From positions 744,001 through 808,000 of the forward strand of contig NZ_CP043727.1 of NCBI RefSeq assembly GCF_009831415.1: 64,000 nt of DNA, given 5' to 3'. The notes below the pieces were generated by a model. It made no database searches. It had not been told where the DNA came from and saw nothing but the letters and a program-made list of their open reading frames with translations. Shown here piece after piece: positions 9,548-19,709 of the stretch. Source of the DNA: Yersinia canariae (GTDB lineage: Bacteria > Pseudomonadota > Gammaproteobacteria > Enterobacterales > Enterobacteriaceae). Every line of letters starts with the position of its first letter. Position 1 is the stretch's first letter. The translations under genes and the position numbers were made by a program.

Positions 9548-10501
9548 ATGACCGATAAACTTACTTCCCTACGCCAAATCACCACTGTAGTAGCAGATAC
9601 TGGGGATATCGCGGCAATGAAACTGTATCAGCCGCAAGATGCAACCACCAACCCATCACTGATTCTGAATGCTGCCCAAATTCCTGAATACCGCAAGCTT
9701 ATCGATGAAGCTATTGCTTGGGCACGCGAACAAAGCAGTGATCATGCGCAGCAAATTGTTGATGCGACTGACAAACTGGCCGTCAATATTGGTTTGGAAA
9801 TTCTGAAACTGATCCCTGGCCGTATTTCTACTGAAGTTGATGCTCGCCTGTCATATGACACTACGGCTAGCGTGGCGAAAGCTAAACGTTTGATCAAATT
9901 GTATAACGAAGCCGGTATCAGTAATGACCGTATTCTTATCAAATTGGCTTCTACCTGGCAGGGTATCCGCGCTGCGGAACAGCTGGAAAAAGAAGGCATT
10001 AACTGCAACCTGACTCTGCTGTTCTCCTTTGCTCAGGCGCGCGCTTGTGCTGAAGCAGATGTGTTCCTGATCTCTCCGTTTGTTGGCCGTATTCTTGACT
10101 GGTACAAAGCCAATGGCGACAAAAAAGAGTTCGCGCCACATGAAGATCCAGGTGTTGTTTCCGTCACCGAGATTTACCAATATTACAAAAAACACGGTTA
10201 TAAAACTGTGGTGATGGGCGCAAGCTTCCGTAATCTGGGTGAAATCATTGAGTTGGCTGGGTGTGACCGCCTGACTATCGCCCCCTCCCTGCTGAAAGAA
10301 TTGGCAGAAAGCGAAGGCCCAGTAGAACGTAAACTGGTTTATACCGGTGAAGTTCAAGCTAAACCTACGCCACTGACTGAAGCTGAGTTCTACTGGCAGC
10401 ACAATCAGGATCCAATGGCGATTGATAAGCTGGCTGATGGCATTCGCAAATTTGCTGTCGACCAGGGCAAACTTGAGAAAATGATCTCAGACCTGCTGTA
10501 A
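9548..10501 (+). CDS. talB: Transaldolase B
   Basis: 317 residues from the ATG at 9548, the exact E. coli TalB length, starting [20 protein letters not shown]. The open reading frame runs 32 codons further upstream, but that part has no family similarity. The Schiff-base lysine is Lys132 in [13 protein letters not shown]. Other conserved parts are [10 protein letters not shown] near the N-terminus and [24 protein letters not shown] and [10 protein letters not shown]. It transfers dihydroxyacetone units between sedoheptulose-7-phosphate and glyceraldehyde-3-phosphate in the non-oxidative pentose phosphate pathway (cytosol). It is followed by an intrinsic terminator, so it is probably monocistronic. 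Confidence 0.98.
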   Translation: MTDKLTSLRQITTVVADTGDIAAMKLYQPQDATTNPSLILNAAQIPEYRKLIDEAIAWAREQSSDHAQQIVDATDKLAVNIGLEILKLIPGRISTEVDARLSYDTTASVAKAKRLIKLYNEAGISNDRILIKLASTWQGIRAAEQLEKEGINCNLTLLFSFAQARACAEADVFLISPFVGRILDWYKANGDKKEFAPHEDPGVVSVTEIYQYYKKHGYKTVVMGASFRNLGEIIELAGCDRLTIAPSLLKELAESEGPVERKLVYTGEVQAKPTPLTEAEFYWQHNQDPMAIDKLADGIRKFAVDQGKLEKMISDLL

Positions 10502-10540
10502 TATGACTTGTGGTGATTGATTCTCCGCAGTTATTTGACG

Positions 10541-10567
10541 AAAAGGTGGCGAAAGCCGCCTTTTTTA
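10541..10567 (+). terminator. talB terminator
   Basis: The hairpin GGTGGC-GAAA-GCCGCC (10545-10560), with a GNRA tetraloop, a preceding A-run and a following T6, lies 44 nt after the talB stop. Confidence 0.9.
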
Positions 10568-10658
10568 TTGCCGGCAATCTGAGCCTAACAGCAGTTCCAA
10601 TAACATCGGGTATGCTATTATTCGCCATAGATAACGGGCTTTTCGTCGAGGTAGTCTC

Positions 10659-11246
10659 ATGAATACATTACGTATAGGTTTAGTCTCCATCTCAGATCGC
10701 GCATCAAGTGGGGTATATCAGGATAAAGGTATTCCAGCACTGGAAGAGTGGTTGGCGAGCGCGTTAACCACCCCCTTTGAAATAGAAACCCGCCTTATCC
10801 CCGATGAACAAACTTTGATTGAACAAACCTTGTGTGAGTTAGTCGATGAAATGGGTTGCCATTTGGTATTGACCACCGGCGGAACCGGGCCGGCAAGACG
10901 TGATGTTACGCCCGATGCCACTTTGGCTATTGCTGATCGACAAATGCCGGGTTTTGGCGAGCAAATGCGTCAAATCAGCCTTCATTTTGTCCCTACCGCT
11001 ATATTATCCCGTCAGGTTGGCGTTATCCGTAAACAGGCATTGATTATCAACTTACCGGGGCAGCCTAAATCCATCAAAGAAACCCTTGAAGGGGTAAAGG
11101 ATGCTGAGTCTAAGGTGGTGGTCGCGGGTATTTTTGCCAGTGTGCCGTATTGTATTCAACTACTCGATGGGCCTTATATAGAGACCAATGCTGAAGTGGT
11201 AGCGGCTTTTCGTCCCAAGAGTGCCATTCTCGATATAAATAACTAA
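10659..11246 (+). CDS. mog: Molybdopterin adenylyltransferase
   Basis: 195 residues, the usual MogA length. The MoCF-biosynthesis fold is recognisable from IGLVSISDRASSG near the N-terminus, the signature LVLTTGGTGPARRDVTPDAT, and the later INLPGQPKSIKETLE. It adenylylates molybdopterin before molybdenum insertion by MoeA in Mo-cofactor synthesis. It follows talB as in E. coli but has its own upstream space after the talB terminator. The start MNTLRIGLVSISDRAS matches the family, with a GAGGTAG ribosome-binding site. Confidence 0.96.
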   Translation: MNTLRIGLVSISDRASSGVYQDKGIPALEEWLASALTTPFEIETRLIPDEQTLIEQTLCELVDEMGCHLVLTTGGTGPARRDVTPDATLAIADRQMPGFGEQMRQISLHFVPTAILSRQVGVIRKQALIINLPGQPKSIKETLEGVKDAESKVVVAGIFASVPYCIQLLDGPYIETNAEVVAAFRPKSAILDINN

Positions 11247-11375
11247 ATTAAAACTTTTTACAACATAATATGCCATTTATAAGAGTGTGGGGAATTTTGT
11301 ACGGTATAGTCATGTTTACTTTACAAAATGTTGGAAATATTTTTCTTCCCCTACTCTGGTTTACTACGGTGTCAT

Positions 11376-12743
11376 ATGCCTCAAGAACACGAATCAACTC
11401 AAAATGGCTTATCCCAACCCCATGTTGCCCAACAACATAATCATAATCGTCGGTTGAATAAGCAAGATTATAAAACACTGACCTTGGCCGCATTAGGCGG
11501 AGCATTAGAATTCTATGATTTCATCATCTTCGTGTTTTTTGCAGCGGTGATTGGTGATCTATTCTTCCCAACAGATATGCCGGAGTGGCTGCGCCAAGTT
11601 CAGACATTCGGTATTTTTGCTGCGGGCTATCTGGCACGTCCTCTGGGCGGCATTATCATGGCGCATTTTGGTGACCTGGTTGGCCGTAAGAAAATGTTTA
11701 CCTTGAGTATTTTGTTAATGGCATTGCCAACATTGGCGATTGGTATGCTGCCGACATATGCCTCTATCGGCATTGCAGCCCCACTGCTGTTGTTGTTAAT
11801 GCGCGTATTGCAAGGTGCGGCAATCGGCGGTGAAGTTCCTGGTGCATGGGTCTTTGTTGCTGAACACGTACCACGCCGGCGTATCGGCATTGCTTGCGGT
11901 ACTTTAACGGCGGGTTTAACCGCAGGGATATTGCTGGGGTCACTGGTGGCAACTGCGATGAACACGGCTTTAAGTCATCAGGCCATTTTAGATGGTGGCT
12001 GGCGTGTTCCATTCTTCCTGGGTGGGATTTTCGGCTTATTTGCCATGTATTTACGCCGTTGGTTACAGGAAACCCCCATCTTCAAAGAAATGCAGGCGCG
12101 CAAAACGCTGGCTGATGAATTGCCACTGAAATCTGTTGTGGTCAATCATAAGAAAGAAGTGTTTGTTTCGATGCTGCTGACTTGGTTACTGTCTGCCGGT
12201 ATCGTGGTTGTTATCCTGATGACACCGACTTATTTGCAGAAACAGTTTGGTGTTTTGCCCGCGCTAGCATTGCAGGCGAATAGTTTGGCGATTGTCGCGC
12301 TGGTCTTTGGTTGTGTTGTTGCCGGGCTGGCGATTGATCGTTTTGGCTCCAGTAAAACTTTCATTGTGGGCAGCCTGATGTTAGCGGTATCAACATGGTC
12401 GTTTTATCACGCCAATTTAACTGATCCGAGCCAATTATTTACTCATTATATGTTGGCTGGATTCTGTGTTGGTATTGTCGGCGCAGTGCCTTATGTGATG
12501 GTGCGTGCTTTCCCGGCAGAGGTTCGCTTTACTGGAATTTCTTTCTCCTACAATGTCGCGTACGCCATTTTTGGCGGATTAACACCTATTCTGGTGACAT
12601 TATTGATGAAAGTGACACCTATGGCCCCGGCGTATTACATGTTGTTGTTATCACTGGTGGGATTGATGTTAGGTATTTATCTACGCAATGATATTAATAG
12701 TGATGTGAAAGTACATTTGCCAAAGAAGGTTCTGGCTGAGTAA
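11376..12743 (+). CDS. MFS transporter, metabolite:H+ symporter (MHS) type, substrate unknown
   Basis: 455 residues from the ATG at 11376. The frame opens at 11328, but those 16 codons look non-family and precede the hydrophilic N-terminus MPQEHESTQNGLSQ. About 12 membrane segments are visible. The MHS/sugar-porter signature GALEFYDFIIFVFFAAVIG opens TM1, and the loop motif GDLVGRKKMF follows TM2; RVLQGAAIGGEVPGAWVFVAEHVPRRRIG spans TM4. The second half repeats the pattern (GLAIDRFGSSKTF). Related families carry dicarboxylates, shikimate or osmoprotectants (KgtP, ShiA, ProP), but nothing here fixes the substrate. It is a single-gene unit ending at a terminator shared with the convergent crystallin-fold gene. 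Confidence 0.85.
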   Translation: MPQEHESTQNGLSQPHVAQQHNHNRRLNKQDYKTLTLAALGGALEFYDFIIFVFFAAVIGDLFFPTDMPEWLRQVQTFGIFAAGYLARPLGGIIMAHFGDLVGRKKMFTLSILLMALPTLAIGMLPTYASIGIAAPLLLLLMRVLQGAAIGGEVPGAWVFVAEHVPRRRIGIACGTLTAGLTAGILLGSLVATAMNTALSHQAILDGGWRVPFFLGGIFGLFAMYLRRWLQETPIFKEMQARKTLADELPLKSVVVNHKKEVFVSMLLTWLLSAGIVVVILMTPTYLQKQFGVLPALALQANSLAIVALVFGCVVAGLAIDRFGSSKTFIVGSLMLAVSTWSFYHANLTDPSQLFTHYMLAGFCVGIVGAVPYVMVRAFPAEVRFTGISFSYNVAYAIFGGLTPILVTLLMKVTPMAPAYYMLLLSLVGLMLGIYLRNDINSDVKVHLPKKVLAE

Positions 12744-12770
12744 GAAAGTCATTCAATCAAACTTATCGAC

Positions 12771-12804
12771 AAAAATAGCCCATAAATTAATGGGCTATTT
12801 TTTT
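12771..12804. terminator. Bidirectional terminator after the MFS gene
   Basis: A 12-bp stem AAAAATAGCCCA/TGGGCTATTTTT with an 8-nt loop and T-runs usable on both strands lies between two convergent genes. Confidence 0.9.
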
Positions 12805-12815
12805 GACTAATAAAC

Positions 12816-15278
12816 CTAAAATTCACTCTTAAAGTTAAAACCGACTTTCTGTTTGACGCGAGCTGAAGGCTGAGAAATAACCTCAGAAAATAATATTCTG
12901 GCACCTTGTTGTTGTAAATATCGGCTTAGTTCTCTAACCGCAGCTGTGCCTGCTCCTCTTACTGTTCCTTCGCGGTCGGGAAATAAAACATAATCTGGCA
13001 GAGTTGCAGAAGCGACCAACTCAACTCTATCTTGGCTATTAAAACGGTCAGCGACGACAATGGCGATAATCCTTCCTTGTAGTTTTACGACCACATATAT
13101 TTCACCTGGGCGGCGAAGGACTAGTCTGCGATTGATAATACCCGTCACGATATCTCCGGCACGGAGAAGTTTTCTGAGTCCTTTGTCGTTTTTATGTTGA
13201 CTGTCATCCGCGCTGGCATCTTCTTCGGTACTGAATCCTTGATACTGCAACCCCCATTGAGAAACAGTTTCACTGAGTTTTTTACGCATAGCTTGAGCAT
13301 TTTTAACTTCAATATCTGAAAGCTTTTTTTCTTCTTCTAACGTCGGTATTGGAAGTATTTCTACTTCGAATTCTAAGTCGCTTTGCTCAACTAATTCACC
13401 TTGCGAAATGATTATCGGGAGTGTTTGCCTGTAGATGAAAGTCTCAAGGAGTAACTCGTAAATACCTAATGGTAAGAGCTCAACTTGAGATGGTGTCTCA
13501 TCAGACAAGTAATAAAAACTATAGGTTAAGTAGCTAAGTTGAGCATAGTCAAATGCGGTTTTGATATAGCTGAGAGCATTGCTGTTTGTCTGCTCTAATG
13601 TTTGTTCTATTATTTTTTCTTTTATAGATTTGATTAATCTATCTTCCAGTTCTTGATCTTCTACTGCAACGCCAATGCTCCCTGTTCTGATTATAGAGTC
13701 AATCATTCGGCCAAAAAATTCCGTATTCCAGGTTTCTAAACTATTGCCAAACAATAATGTGAAGTCAGTCATGATATCTAATGTCCAATTAATACAGTGG
13801 GGCCTTATTTGACGTGTTGGACGAGTGCTCATTAAAGAGTAAATTGAAACCATACAGGTTTTTGCTACAGCTGGAAGGCTTAAAGATTGACTTCTTTTAC
13901 TATTGTCAATATAAGCCAGTGTCATATGATCATCACCGCCTTCTTGTATTAATAGTTCTTCTTTTGTGACTGGTTGAGGTTTAAGTGGCGTGCTGCTTCC
14001 TGCAATATGTAATGTTTTTCCTTTTGTATTACTACTGAAATATCTATCTATGTTGAATATGATAGCATCCAGTTGTTGGCATTTTCCTTGGATAATATAA
14101 TTATAAATATTTAAGAAAGGAGTGAAGGCACATATTATTTTACTTGTTTGAGTTAAGTCTCTCTTTTCCCAGTCTTTATCACCGGTATCTGCTGTAAGTA
14201 TAGTTTTTTCAATAACTATGGGAACGTCTTTGTTGTAATTAGTGATAATTATTTCTGGTGAGATGGTGATACTATTAAGCCAATCAAAAGAGATGATGGG
14301 TGATATATCCACTAAGTTATTTTTTAATGTTTGAATAAACTGTGTTTGTATAGTATCTCCTTTTATTTGTAAAATAAAAGAGAGGTTGTCACTGCGCTTA
14401 TAGCGCTCAAAATAAAACTTATTAATCATACTATAGTCAGAGAATATAACCCGTCTTTCGTTTATACTTATGCCAGGGCCGTTAAATAGTACAATGTCAT
14501 AGTTGTCATCATCTCCGAGTTCTACAGTGTTAAAAACTAATAATACCTGCTTGTTTTGCAAGCGCGTGTTATTCCAATACTCGCCAAATACATCAATAAG
14601 CTTTATTCTATGGCTAGTCATAATGGCGCACTGTTGATCACAGTTAAGGCCTTTTTTTTCTGATACTTTGATGCTGGTTATTGATTCACTCATATTAATG
14701 GCTTTCAAATAATTATCTGTAATATTTTCTGTTAGATTGAAAAATGGTAAATTGAAATTGTCATTCCTATATACTTTTGCGGTTATTCCATGGGGGACTG
14801 TTATTGATCTAATGCTGTCATTATGAATAGGAAATACTTCTCGGCCAGATTCTATTAGGGGCTCGTGATCGTGATGTAAATCTATTTGTTGGTTTGATGC
14901 TAAACACATACTGTCACCCTGAAATTTATCTTGGGTATAAAAGCAGGCGGCGGGTGCTACCTCGTATGAATTTATATTTTCATATAACTTAGATAATTGT
15001 AGTTCCTGTAAGTTAATGTCATTTTTCAATATCATTTTTTCGCCAGAAAAATTAACGCCATCATAAAGAGTAACAACCATGCCTGGGGGGACGGAAATTG
15101 ATTCTATTCTATTATCAAACTCATCATTGTAATTGGTTCTTGACTCACTTTCGGTCGCGCAGAATGACTCTCCGCCAAAGTCGGCCTGTTCATAAAAACA
15201 AACTTTAGCTTTATTTGAATAGGCTATTTGTGGTATTATTAATATAATGCTGATTAATATTTTTATCACTATTTTCAT
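12816..15278 (-). CDS. Exported beta-gamma-crystallin-domain protein with GNAT-like C-terminal region
   Basis: 820 residues. A signal peptide (MKIVIKILISIILIIPQIAYS) precedes about four Greek-key-like repeats at residues ~25-207 (VCFYEQADFGGESFC, VTLYDGVNFSGEKMIL, ACFYTQDKFQGDSMCL, AKVYRNDNFN). These form two beta-gamma-crystallin domains; NDSIRS near 153 fits the Ca2+-binding (N/D)(N/D)xx(S/T)S pattern loosely. Residues ~215-690 are unrecognised. Residues ~700-820 look like a GNAT acetyltransferase: a strand RIIAIVVADRF, then RGAGTA (774-779, fitting R-x-x-G-x-A), a helix AVRELSRYLQQQGA and the ending ARVKQKVGFNF. I recall a Y. pestis exported protein with Ca2+-binding crystallin domains, which supports a Yersinia family. 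The gene is strongly AT-rich except its 3' end, suggesting acquisition or a composite origin. Signal peptide and crystallin domains are well supported; the GNAT assignment is inference. Confidence 0.75.
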   Translation of the reverse strand: MKIVIKILISIILIIPQIAYSNKAKVCFYEQADFGGESFCATESESRTNYNDEFDNRIESISVPPGMVVTLYDGVNFSGEKMILKNDINLQELQLSKLYENINSYEVAPAACFYTQDKFQGDSMCLASNQQIDLHHDHEPLIESGREVFPIHNDSIRSITVPHGITAKVYRNDNFNLPFFNLTENITDNYLKAINMSESITSIKVSEKKGLNCDQQCAIMTSHRIKLIDVFGEYWNNTRLQNKQVLLVFNTVELGDDDNYDIVLFNGPGISINERRVIFSDYSMINKFYFERYKRSDNLSFILQIKGDTIQTQFIQTLKNNLVDISPIISFDWLNSITISPEIIITNYNKDVPIVIEKTILTADTGDKDWEKRDLTQTSKIICAFTPFLNIYNYIIQGKCQQLDAIIFNIDRYFSSNTKGKTLHIAGSSTPLKPQPVTKEELLIQEGGDDHMTLAYIDNSKRSQSLSLPAVAKTCMVSIYSLMSTRPTRQIRPHCINWTLDIMTDFTLLFGNSLETWNTEFFGRMIDSIIRTGSIGVAVEDQELEDRLIKSIKEKIIEQTLEQTNSNALSYIKTAFDYAQLSYLTYSFYYLSDETPSQVELLPLGIYELLLETFIYRQTLPIIISQGELVEQSDLEFEVEILPIPTLEEEKKLSDIEVKNAQAMRKKLSETVSQWGLQYQGFSTEEDASADDSQHKNDKGLRKLLRAGDIVTGIINRRLVLRRPGEIYVVVKLQGRIIAIVVADRFNSQDRVELVASATLPDYVLFPDREGTVRGAGTAAVRELSRYLQQQGARILFSEVISQPSARVKQKVGFNFKSEF

Positions 15279-15443
15279 GGCTGCACCCTTACGTTTTTTT
15301 AGTTTTATTATTCTATGCTCCCTACTGATTTGTGATTTTATATTATGTTTTTTTTGTTGGCTTTATCTATTTTTATTATTCTTTTTAATTATTTTATAAA
15401 GTTAATTTTTATCAAATAATCTATTTCCATAAGTGATAATTAG

Positions 15444-15482
15444 GCATAAAAAAGCACTCTGAATATTCATATTCAGAGTGCT
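15444..15482 (-). terminator. satP terminator
   Basis: The long inverted repeat AGCACTCTGAAT...ATTCAGAGTGCT (15453-15482) is followed, reading the minus strand, by TTTTTT. It lies 31 nt downstream of the satP stop. Confidence 0.85.
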
Positions 15483-15513
15483 ATTAAATATAACCTGCTT
15501 AAGTATTCTGTAA

Positions 15514-16107
15514 TTAAGCGACAGCTTGCGCCTGTAAACGCGGGCTTGGCTCACCAATTGGTAGCACTGTACGGCCATATTGTTCGTTCAATACTTCCGC
15601 CATCGCCAGGTAAATTGCGCTAGCACCACAGATGATGCCTTCGAAACCAGCGAAAACTAGCAGTGAATGGTTACCGGTAAAGTTACCAATCGCCAGCAAT
15701 GCAAACAGTAGCGTCAGGCTACCGAAAACAAACTGCAAAGCACGGTTGGCAGGCAGGGTGCCGAAGAACATAAACAGTGTGAAAATTCCCCATAAGCCGA
15801 GATAAACGCCAAGGAATTGTGCATCAGTTGCCTCTGCCATACCCATTTTCGGTAACATCAGCAAGCCGACCAGACTCAGCCAAAATGCACCATATGAGGT
15901 AAATGCAGTGGCAGCAAAAGTATTGCCCTTCTTATATTCCAGCATACCCGCCAGAATTTGTGCTAAACCGCCGTAAAAAATCCCCATGCTCAAAATTACA
16001 GAGGTCAGGGGAAAGAAACCTGCGTTGTGCAGGTTAAGCAAGACGGTGGTCATCCCAAAGCCCATCAGGCCTAATGGGCCAGGATTCGCCAACTTGGTGG
16101 TGTTCAT
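15514..16107 (-). CDS. satP: Acetate/succinate:proton symporter of the GPR1/FUN34/YaaH family
   Basis: 197 residues (E. coli SatP 188). The family signature [21 protein letters not shown] follows the start, with six predicted membrane segments, e.g. [28 protein letters not shown] and [22 protein letters not shown] near the end. It is an inner-membrane acetate/succinate uptake protein. The C-terminus carries a short extension ([10 protein letters not shown]) beyond the E. coli protein. The AGAGGAC ribosome-binding site supports the start. It is divergent from dnaK over 373 bp and ends at its own terminator; in E. coli yaaH lies a little upstream of dnaK too. Confidence 0.95.
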   Translation of the reverse strand: MNTTKLANPGPLGLMGFGMTTVLLNLHNAGFFPLTSVILSMGIFYGGLAQILAGMLEYKKGNTFAATAFTSYGAFWLSLVGLLMLPKMGMAEATDAQFLGVYLGLWGIFTLFMFFGTLPANRALQFVFGSLTLLFALLAIGNFTGNHSLLVFAGFEGIICGASAIYLAMAEVLNEQYGRTVLPIGEPSPRLQAQAVA

Positions 16108-16283
16108 AAGTCCTCTGCGAGTAACAGAATGCTAATAAAAAAGGATAATTATCCGAATAAGTATAAAGCGCCTGAATGACTAAAATGTCGTCTATTCCCT
16201 CAGTGCGCGCGGCATCATAATGATCCACGCGATTGGAAACAATGATCTCGAGGGTGATAAAAAGTATTTTTTTTTCATCTGCC

Positions 16284-16313
16284 CCCTTGATGCTGCGTTT
16301 CCTGGCCCCATCT
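16284..16313 (+). promoter_or_regulatory. Sigma32 promoter dnaK P1
   Basis: The -35 CCCTTGAT (16284-16291), a 14-bp spacer and the -10 CCCCATCT (16306-16313) match the RpoH consensus (CTTGAA ... CCCCATnT) and closely resemble E. coli dnaK P1. It gives heat-shock control of dnaKJ. Confidence 0.88.
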
Positions 16314-16404
16314 TATTCCCAACCGCAGGGACTAATCACGAATCAGCGGAAGCATGCGTCAGTAGAATGCTGGGTATGAAAACATTGATTATGAAAATAC
16401 GGGC

Positions 16405-16433
16405 AGTTGAAATTAAACAATTCGCCCACATAT
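16405..16433 (+). promoter_or_regulatory. Sigma32 promoter dnaK P2
   Basis: AGTTGAAA (16405-16412), a 12-bp spacer and CCCACATAT (16425-16433) form a second RpoH-type promoter. Its flank GGGCAGTTGAAA and the TTCGCCC before the -10 resemble E. coli dnaK P2. The start would be ~40 nt before the dnaK ATG. Confidence 0.78.
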
Positions 16434-16480
16434 AGATTAGTAACTTGACCGAATATGACTTTTTAGTGGAGGCGTTTTAG

Positions 16481-18391
16481 ATGGGTAAAATTATTGGTAT
16501 CGACTTGGGTACTACCAACTCTTGTGTAGCAATTATGGATGGTACTAAAGCACGTGTGCTGGAAAACAGCGAAGGCGATCGCACAACGCCTTCTATCATC
16601 GCGTATACCCAAGATGGTGAAACTCTGGTTGGTCAACCGGCTAAGCGTCAGGCTGTCACTAACCCACAAAATACACTGTTTGCCATCAAGCGTTTGATTG
16701 GTCGTCGTTTTCAGGACGAAGAAGCACAGCGTGATAAAGACATCATGCCGTACAAAATTGTTGCAGCAGACAATGGTGACGCTTGGTTAGAAGTTAAAGG
16801 CCAGAAAATTGCACCGCCGCAGATCTCTGCTGAAGTGCTGAAGAAAATGAAGAAAACGGCTGAAGATTATCTGGGTGAGCCAGTAACTGAAGCGGTTATT
16901 ACTGTACCTGCATACTTCAACGATGCTCAGCGTCAGGCAACTAAAGATGCTGGCCGTATCGCAGGTCTGGAAGTAAAACGTATCATCAACGAACCAACCG
17001 CAGCAGCATTGGCTTACGGTTTGGATAAAGAAGTCGGTAACCGTACTATCGCGGTTTATGACCTCGGTGGTGGTACTTTCGATATCTCAATTATCGAAAT
17101 CGACGAAGTTGATGGCGAAAAAACCTTTGAAGTTCTGGCGACCAACGGTGATACCCACTTGGGTGGTGAAGACTTCGATAGCCGCCTGATCAACTATCTG
17201 GTTGAAGAGTTCAAGAAAGACCAGGGTATGGATCTGCGTACTGATCCACTGGCAATGCAGCGTCTGAAAGAAGCCGCTGAAAAAGCTAAAATCGAGCTGT
17301 CTTCTGCTCAGCAGACTGATGTTAACTTGCCGTACATCACAGCTGATGGTAGCGGTCCAAAACACATGAACATCAAAGTGACTCGCGCAAAATTGGAGTC
17401 ACTGGTAGAAGATTTGGTAAACCGTTCTATTGAACCACTGAAAGTGGCTCTGCAGGACGCTGGCCTGTCTGTTTCCGATATCCAGGACGTAATCTTGGTG
17501 GGTGGTCAGACTCGTATGCCAATGGTTCAGAAGAAAGTTGCTGATTTCTTCGGTAAAGAACCACGTAAAGACGTTAACCCAGATGAAGCTGTAGCGATTG
17601 GTGCGGCAGTGCAGGGTGGTGTTCTGTCTGGTGAAGTGAAAGACGTTCTGCTGTTGGACGTCACTCCACTGTCACTGGGTATTGAAACCATGGGTGGTGT
17701 GATGACTCCGCTTATCACCAAAAACACCACTATCCCAACTAAGCACAGCCAGGTGTTCTCTACTGCGGAAGACAACCAGTCTGCGGTAACCATCCATGTG
17801 CTTCAGGGTGAACGTAAACGTGCTCAGGATAACAAGTCTCTGGGTCAGTTCAATCTGGACGGTATCCAGGCGGCACCTCGCGGCATGGCGCAAATCGAAG
17901 TGACCTTTGATATTGACGCCGATGGTATTTTGCATGTGTCTGCTAAAGACAAAAATACAGGTCGTGAGCAGAAGATCACCATCAAAGCATCTTCTGGTTT
18001 GAACGAGGAAGAGATCCAGAAAATGGTACGCGATGCTGAAGCAAACGCTGAAGCAGACCGTAAGTTTGAAGAGCTGGTTCAGACTCGTAACCAAGCTGAC
18101 CATCTGATTCACGGGACTCGTAAACAGTTGGAAGAAGCAGGTGATAAACTGCCAGCTGAAGACAAAGCTACAATCGAAGATGCAGTGAAAGCACTTGAAG
18201 CTGCGCTGAAAAGCGAAGATAAAGCTGAAATTGAAGCGAAAACTCAGGCTCTGGTGCAGGTTTCTGGCAAGTTGCTGGAAATGGCTCAACAGCAGCAAGC
18301 TGCCGCAGGCGGTGATGCTGGTGATACCAGTGCCAAGAAAGAAGACGACGTCGTAGACGCCGAATTCGAAGAAGTGAAAGACAAAAAATAA
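16481..18391 (+). CDS. dnaK: Chaperone DnaK (Hsp70)
   Basis: 636 residues (E. coli 638). The actin-like ATPase domain (1-~385) has the phosphate loop [15 protein letters not shown], the connect motif [15 protein letters not shown] and [13 protein letters not shown]. The conserved linker [18 protein letters not shown] leads into the beta-sandwich substrate-binding domain and alpha-helical lid, and the C-terminus [15 protein letters not shown] carries the EEVKD motif. It folds and protects cytosolic proteins with DnaJ and GrpE. GGAGG precedes the ATG. dnaJ follows 112 nt downstream with a hairpin but no T-run between, so the two are probably co-transcribed from the two sigma32 promoters. Confidence 0.99.
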   Translation: MGKIIGIDLGTTNSCVAIMDGTKARVLENSEGDRTTPSIIAYTQDGETLVGQPAKRQAVTNPQNTLFAIKRLIGRRFQDEEAQRDKDIMPYKIVAADNGDAWLEVKGQKIAPPQISAEVLKKMKKTAEDYLGEPVTEAVITVPAYFNDAQRQATKDAGRIAGLEVKRIINEPTAAALAYGLDKEVGNRTIAVYDLGGGTFDISIIEIDEVDGEKTFEVLATNGDTHLGGEDFDSRLINYLVEEFKKDQGMDLRTDPLAMQRLKEAAEKAKIELSSAQQTDVNLPYITADGSGPKHMNIKVTRAKLESLVEDLVNRSIEPLKVALQDAGLSVSDIQDVILVGGQTRMPMVQKKVADFFGKEPRKDVNPDEAVAIGAAVQGGVLSGEVKDVLLLDVTPLSLGIETMGGVMTPLITKNTTIPTKHSQVFSTAEDNQSAVTIHVLQGERKRAQDNKSLGQFNLDGIQAAPRGMAQIEVTFDIDADGILHVSAKDKNTGREQKITIKASSGLNEEEIQKMVRDAEANAEADRKFEELVQTRNQADHLIHGTRKQLEEAGDKLPAEDKATIEDAVKALEAALKSEDKAEIEAKTQALVQVSGKLLEMAQQQQAAAGGDAGDTSAKKEDDVVDAEFEEVKDKK

Positions 18392-18442
18392 TCGCCCTTA
18401 AGCGGGCACAGCAGTAGTAGGCCTTACTGTTGCTGGAAACCA

Positions 18443-18474
18443 GCACGGGCGTCGAGGAAACTCTACGCCCGTGC
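18443..18474 (+). promoter_or_regulatory. Intercistronic hairpin between dnaK and dnaJ
   Basis: A perfect 10-bp GC-rich stem GCACGGGCGT/ACGCCCGTGC with a 12-nt loop. No T-run follows, so it is more likely a processing, stability or partial attenuation element that keeps DnaJ below DnaK than a full terminator. Confidence 0.6.
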
Positions 18475-18503
18475 ACGCATGTTAAGGGTAGGAAAAAAAG
18501 AGA

Positions 18504-19634
18504 ATGGCGAAGAGAGATTATTACGAGGTTTTAGGTGTCAGTAAGGGCGCCGATGAACGTGAAATCAAAAAGGCCTATAAACGCCTGGCAGTAAAGTATC
18601 ACCCGGACCGTAATCAGGACGAGAACGATACCGGTGAAAATTTCAAAGAAGTTAAGGAAGCTTACGAAATTCTGACCGACCCACAAAAACGCGCAGCATA
18701 TGATCAATATGGTCATGCAGCCTTTGAACAAGGTGGCATGGGCGGCGGCGGTTTTGGTGGCGGTGGTGCAGACTTTAGCGATATTTTTGGTGATGTTTTC
18801 GGTGATATCTTTGGTGGTGGCCGTCGTCAAAGGGCCTCCCGGGGTTCAGATCTGCGCTACAACATGGATCTGACGCTGGAAGAAGCTGTCCGGGGTGTGA
18901 CCAAAGAAATCCGTATTCCGACGCTAAATGAATGTGATGTTTGCCACGGTAGCGGTGCTAAACCCGGCAGTTCTCCGGTGACTTGTTCGACTTGCCGTGG
19001 GGCAGGTCAGGTACATATGCGCCAAGGATTCTTCACCGTACAGCAGGCATGTCCTACCTGTCATGGCAGCGGTCAAATTATTAAAGACCCGTGCAATAAA
19101 TGTCATGGGCATGGTCGTGTTGAGAAATCAAAAACTCTGTCGGTTAAAATTCCGGCGGGTGTTGATACCGGTGACCGCATCCGTTTAAGTGGTGAAGGTG
19201 AAGCTGGTGAACATGGCGCACCTGCGGGTGATTTATATGTTCAAGTCCAGGTTAAAGCGCATCCAATCTTTGAGCGTGAAGGCAACAATCTGTATTGTGA
19301 AGTGCCAATTAACTTTGCAATGGCAGCCTTGGGCGGCGAGATTGAAGTACCGACACTGGATGGCCGCGTTAAGTTGAAAGTGCCAGCGGAAACACAAACC
19401 GGCAAATTGTTCCGTATGCGTGGTAAAGGGGTTAAATCTGTTCGTGGTGGTAGCCAGGGCGACCTGCTGTGCCGTGTTGTCGTCGAGACGCCGGTCCACT
19501 TGAGTGAAAAACAGAAGCAATTACTGCGCGAACTGGAAGAAAGTTTTGTTGGCGCGGCGGGTGAGAAAAACAGCCCCCGTTCTAAAAGCTTTCTAGACGG
19601 CGTGAAAAAATTCTTTGATGATCTAACCCGCTAG
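18504..19634 (+). CDS. dnaJ: Co-chaperone DnaJ (Hsp40)
   Basis: 376 residues, as in E. coli. The J-domain (1-~70) has the HPD triad at residues 33-35 (KYHPDRN). A Gly/Phe-rich linker ([20 protein letters not shown]) follows, then four CxxCxGxG zinc-finger repeats ([40 protein letters not shown]) and C-terminal substrate-binding beta domains. It stimulates DnaK ATP hydrolysis and delivers substrates. It is the second gene of dnaKJ and ends before an intrinsic terminator. Confidence 0.99.
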   Translation: MAKRDYYEVLGVSKGADEREIKKAYKRLAVKYHPDRNQDENDTGENFKEVKEAYEILTDPQKRAAYDQYGHAAFEQGGMGGGGFGGGGADFSDIFGDVFGDIFGGGRRQRASRGSDLRYNMDLTLEEAVRGVTKEIRIPTLNECDVCHGSGAKPGSSPVTCSTCRGAGQVHMRQGFFTVQQACPTCHGSGQIIKDPCNKCHGHGRVEKSKTLSVKIPAGVDTGDRIRLSGEGEAGEHGAPAGDLYVQVQVKAHPIFEREGNNLYCEVPINFAMAALGGEIEVPTLDGRVKLKVPAETQTGKLFRMRGKGVKSVRGGSQGDLLCRVVVETPVHLSEKQKQLLRELEESFVGAAGEKNSPRSKSFLDGVKKFFDDLTR

Positions 19635-19676
19635 TCACTGTTTAGCTGTTAACCAGCTAATAAAACAGATGAAAAT

Positions 19677-19709
19677 TAAAATCCTCGATAAACATCGGGG
19701 ATTTTTTTC
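19677..19709 (+). terminator. dnaKJ operon terminator
   Basis: The hairpin ATCCTCGAT-AAAC-ATCGGGGAT (19681-19702), preceded by A-rich sequence and followed by a T-run, lies ~45 nt after the dnaJ stop. Confidence 0.88.

Noticed and set aside
16220..16435. 71-codon plus-strand ORF before dnaK
   Set aside because: It overlaps both sigma32 promoters of dnaK and has no recognisable product.
18443..18474. Full intrinsic terminator between dnaK and dnaJ
   Set aside because: The stem is strong but no T-run follows; co-transcription is the family norm, so it is listed only as an intercistronic hairpin.
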